Origin: Coneutiohabitans thermophilus
Lineage (GTDB): Bacteria; Zhuqueibacterota; Zhuqueibacteria; Zhuqueibacterales; Zhuqueibacteraceae
NCBI GenBank assembly: GCA_034505235.1
Contig: JAPDQY010000138.1
Span: 1-15,407, forward strand
Length of the DNA stretch: 15,407 nucleotides
Direction of reading: 5' to 3'
Of this stretch, positions 13,529 to 15,407 are shown piece by piece. The notes beneath the pieces were generated by a model. That model saw only the letters and a list, made by a program, of their open reading frames with translations. It searched no databases and was not told the DNA's origin. Each line of letters starts with the position of its first letter. Positions within the stretch are counted from its first letter, which is position 1. Made by a program: the position numbers and the translations under genes.

Positions 13529-13604
13529 GAGATTTTCTCCTGGAACGCAATGGGGGCTTTCGTCAACCTAGTGGACAGCACCGCGTTGGACTGGCCGTCA
13601 TGCC

Positions 13605-14228
13605 TCACTTGATGAGATAGACGAAGGTGAAGACCAAAATCCAGACGAGATCGACAAAATGCCAGTACAAACCGGCGTTCTCGACCGTGCTGTAGTGCTC
13701 CGCGGAGTAGCGGCCGCGCAGGCTATTGAGCAGGATCAGGCTGAGATAGATCACGCCGCCGGTGACATGCGCGCCGTGAAAGCCGGTGATCACAAAGAAG
13801 GTGGTGCCGAACAAATAGTTGCCGTAGGGATTGCTGGTAAAGGTCACCTGCTGCGCGGTAATCAGATGCGTCCATTCGTAAGCCTGCAGACCGAGAAAGG
13901 TGAGGCCGCCGAGAATGGTGAGCAGCAGGAAGTTGCGCAGACGCTGTTGATTGCCGTGGCGTATGGCCGAGAGTGCCTTGACCATGGTGACGCTGCTGCA
14001 GATGAGCAGAAACGTCATGAAGGCGGTGAGATTGATGCCGAGCACTTCCAGCGGGTTGGGCCAGTCGGTTGCGCCGGCACGCAGGGCGCCGTAGCCGGCG
14101 AGCAAGCCGCCAAAAGACATGGCATCACCCGCCAGGAAAATCCACATGCCAAGTTTGCCCCAGCTTTCCGGGGTCAGGGGTGATTCGGCGGGTTCAATCG
14201 CATGAACGTGGGCAGAGACAGGACTCAC
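13605..14228 (-). CDS. ctaE: Cytochrome c oxidase subunit III
   Basis: The start is taken as GTG at 14228, because an AGGAGG lies six bases upstream; the in-frame TTG at 14243 is upstream of, and part of, that ribosome site. The 207-residue protein has five membrane helices, the short bacterial form. Signature segments are GMWIFLAGDAMSFGGLLAGY, LQAYEWTHL, YGNYLFGTTFFVITGFHGAHVTGG and the C-terminal GLYWHFVDLVWILVFTFVYL with the classical WHFVD. Subunit III stabilises proton uptake in subunit I. The TGA stop of the preceding small gene is part of the GTG's ribosome site (TGAGGAGG), pointing to tight coupling. Confidence 0.92.
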   Translation of the reverse strand: MSPVSAHVHAIEPAESPLTPESWGKLGMWIFLAGDAMSFGGLLAGYGALRAGATDWPNPLEVLGINLTAFMTFLLICSSVTMVKALSAIRHGNQQRLRNFLLLTILGGLTFLGLQAYEWTHLITAQQVTFTSNPYGNYLFGTTFFVITGFHGAHVTGGVIYLSLILLNSLRGRYSAEHYSTVENAGLYWHFVDLVWILVFTFVYLIK

Positions 14229-14239
14229 GTTTTTCCTCC

Positions 14240-14497
14240 TCAAGTTTCAGATTGGGAAAGCGGGACAGGACGGGGTCTGGCGGGGAAGCGATGCCGGCGC
14301 TGCAACAGGAACAGACAGAGCGCCACGCCACCGACGATGGCGAACGGCATGGCCATCAAAAACAGAATGCTGGTGTTGAAACCGCGGCCGAGCGCGCCAC
14401 TTGCAGCTTGCGCACAACCCGGGCAAGCCAGTGAGGCCTGTGGCAGCAACAGCACGCCAACAAACAACAGCGCGAACAACAGTTTTGCGCAAGACAT
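14240..14497 (-). CDS. Small membrane protein with CPGC motif in oxidase operon
   Basis: The 85-residue product has a hydrophobic N-terminal signal (about 4-23), then ACPGCAQAAS with Cys 25 and 28, then one membrane helix (about 44-64), and a basic tail (QRRHRFPARPRPVP). The two-Cys motif would sit just outside the membrane and could bind a metal or form a disulfide; Cys25 could alternatively be a lipid-anchored residue, since SLAC partly resembles a lipobox. Small proteins with a CPxC after a signal sequence seem to recur in oxidase clusters of several phyla, but I know of no assigned function. It lies between the two subunit III genes and abuts ctaE. GAGGT eight bases before the ATG is a reasonable ribosome site. 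Confidence 0.75.
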   Translation of the reverse strand: MSCAKLLFALLFVGVLLLPQASLACPGCAQAASGALGRGFNTSILFLMAMPFAIVGGVALCLFLLQRRHRFPARPRPVPLSQSET

Positions 14498-14536
14498 CTC
14501 ACCATACCTCTTTTTTTCTTTCCCTGCCTCCCCGGC

Positions 14537-15256
14537 TCAATTCAGATAGACCAGGACATAGAGCACGGGCCAAAGCAGGACCACAAGATACCAGTACATG
14601 CTGCACAGCAGGACGACGGTGTGCCGGGCGGCGGTGAACCGTCCCCGCCTGGCCCGCCACCAAACAATCAGCAGCCAGAACACCGCGCCGGCGACATGCA
14701 GGGCATGACAGCCAATCAGCGTGTAGAAGGTCGCGCCATACACGCTGGAGGACAGCGTCAGGCCGTAGCGGAGCAGTTTGAGCCACTCGTAGCCCTGGAT
14801 CAGCAGAAACGTGGTGCCCAAACCTGCGGTGACCGCGAGATACTTCTGCAAACCGGCCACCTCACCGCGTCGGATGCGGCGATAAGCCTGCACCATGGTG
14901 AAGCCGCTGGCCAGCAGGATCACGGTGTTCACGCCGGTGACCAGCACCGGCAGGCGCGGCTGGCCCAGCGGCGGCCAGTCCAGCGCGCCGTATTTGAAAA
15001 CGATGAACGCGCCGATGAGTGCCGCAAAGAACATCGCATCCGTGCCGAGAAACAGCAGCATACCCAACACGGCATTGCCAACCGGCCGCGACGGCACTTC
15101 GCCCCCGTCACCGTCATCATCCGGGCCGAAGGGCAATGCCGGGGTGAGTGGCGGCGGCTCGCCGGAAAAATGATCCCGCTCGGGCACATCCCGCCGCCCA
15201 CCATCGCGCCATTTGTAAGCCACCAGGGGAAGACTTCCTGCCGCAGTCACCGTCAT
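14537..15256 (-). CDS. Second heme-copper oxidase subunit III paralogue
   Basis: The start is uncertain; ATG 15256 is used (GAAGG about eight bases upstream), giving 239 residues. TTG 15262 is also possible. About 60 hydrophilic, Asp/Gly/Pro-rich residues come first, then five helices: GNAVLGMLLFLGTDAMFFAAL, VLVTGVNTVILLASGF, TTFLLIQGYEWLKLL, SSVYGATFYTLIGCHALHVAG and the C-terminal MYWYLVVLLWPVLYVLVY. The EW and HALHV motifs identify the COX3 family, but the WHFVD of classical subunit III is replaced (Tyr for His, Val for Asp). It probably works with the ctaE product, either as a second, split or alternative subunit III. It is the first minus-strand gene of the run visible here; subunits I and II are not in the window. 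Confidence 0.85.
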   Translation of the reverse strand: MTVTAAGSLPLVAYKWRDGGRRDVPERDHFSGEPPPLTPALPFGPDDDGDGGEVPSRPVGNAVLGMLLFLGTDAMFFAALIGAFIVFKYGALDWPPLGQPRLPVLVTGVNTVILLASGFTMVQAYRRIRRGEVAGLQKYLAVTAGLGTTFLLIQGYEWLKLLRYGLTLSSSVYGATFYTLIGCHALHVAGAVFWLLIVWWRARRGRFTAARHTVVLLCSMYWYLVVLLWPVLYVLVYLN

Positions 15257-15309
15257 CGCCAAGGCCTTCGCCCGTTGGTTAGTACTACAACGTTAAGTTC
15301 TAAAATCCG

Positions 15310-15338
15310 CTCCGCAACCCAAAACTGTCATTGCGGAG
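15310..15338. repeat. Inverted repeat, 8-bp arms
   Basis: CTCCGCAA (15310-15317) pairs with TTGCGGAG (15331-15338) over a 13-nt loop. The right arm overlaps a GGAGGA that could serve as ribosome site for a plus-strand ATG at 15348. It lies upstream of the oxidase run on the minus strand, so it may also be part of that operon's control region. Confidence 0.4.
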
Positions 15339-15347
15339 GAATTTGCC

Positions 15348-15407
15348 ATGCCCGTATGGACACCCATCGGGAATGAGAATGTGGCGCAGACATCATGTCT
15401 GCAGCAG
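15348..15407 (+). CDS. Possible start of a plus-strand gene (3' partial, weak)
   Basis: An ATG at 15348 is preceded by GGAGGA (15335-15340) with 7-nt spacing, and the frame is open to the window end (20 codons). The deduced MPVWTPIGNENVAQ... is not recognised. The frame runs straight into a copy of the dispersed palindrome, which elsewhere is intergenic, so this may be chance. Confidence 0.2.
   Translation, partial: MPVWTPIGNENVAQTSCLQQ
15386..15402. repeat. Dispersed palindrome, copy C
   Basis: GCAGACA (15386-15392), TCA, TGTCTGC (15396-15402) has perfect 7-bp arms. The GCGC flank lies on the left instead of the right, so the copy is inverted relative to those at 1354 and 9354. It is cut off soon after by the window end. 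Confidence 0.6.

Overview
The window reads as chromosomal DNA of a GC-rich aerobic bacterium. Gene content (PEGA-domain protein, GH133-type glycogen debranching enzyme, AmpG-like MFS carrier, SPFH/NfeD pair, heme A-based oxidase cluster with two subunit III paralogues) suggests an uncultivated FCB/KSB1-, Calditrichota- or Acidobacteriota-like lineage. That placement is inference from protein style only. No rRNA, tRNA, CRISPR, transposase or phage gene was seen.

Layout. (1) 1-1113, + strand: a frame open from the window edge whose first ~80 codons are an aldehyde dehydrogenase fragment and whose remainder is a PEGA-type surface protein. Codon usage changes abruptly near base 240, so this is probably a chimeric join. 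(2) 1114-2265: about 1.15 kb without a convincing gene, holding palindromes and a 51-bp direct repeat. (3) 2266-4191, - strand: a debranching-enzyme homologue with several altered active-site motifs. (4) 4192-4525: divergent intergenic region with a hairpin, a candidate promoter and a possible anti-Shine-Dalgarno leader. (5) 4526-5284, + strand: a six-helix membrane protein with an Arg-rich tail, followed by an 84-nt nested inverted repeat. (6) 5493-7388, + strand: an AmpG-like MFS carrier with a ~200-residue insertion. (7) 7389-7730: convergent intergenic region. (8) 9181-7731, - strand: nfeD then an SPFH/paraslipin gene. (9) 9182-9487: intergenic region with a repeat. (10) 15256-9488, - strand: a cytochrome oxidase assembly run in the order subunit III paralogue, small CPGC membrane protein, subunit III (ctaE), subunit IV, ctaA, ctaB, DinB-like protein, sco, DUF420.

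How the genes work together. Region 10 supplies the accessory subunits of an aa3/caa3-type heme-copper oxidase, both heme A biosynthesis enzymes (CtaB makes heme O, CtaA converts it to heme A), the Cu(A) chaperone Sco1 and a DUF420 protein of the CtaM/YozB type. Catalytic subunits I and II are not in the window; they may lie beyond base 15407 or elsewhere. NfeD and the SPFH protein form a standard membrane-microdomain pair. The debranching enzyme, six-helix protein and MFS carrier have no obvious joint pathway.

Nothing here is a clearly new system. The points most worth a second look are the degenerate debranching-enzyme active site, the MFS insertion, the CPGC protein and divergent second subunit III, the DinB gene inside the oxidase run, the palindrome family with 3-nt loops, and the chimeric left end.
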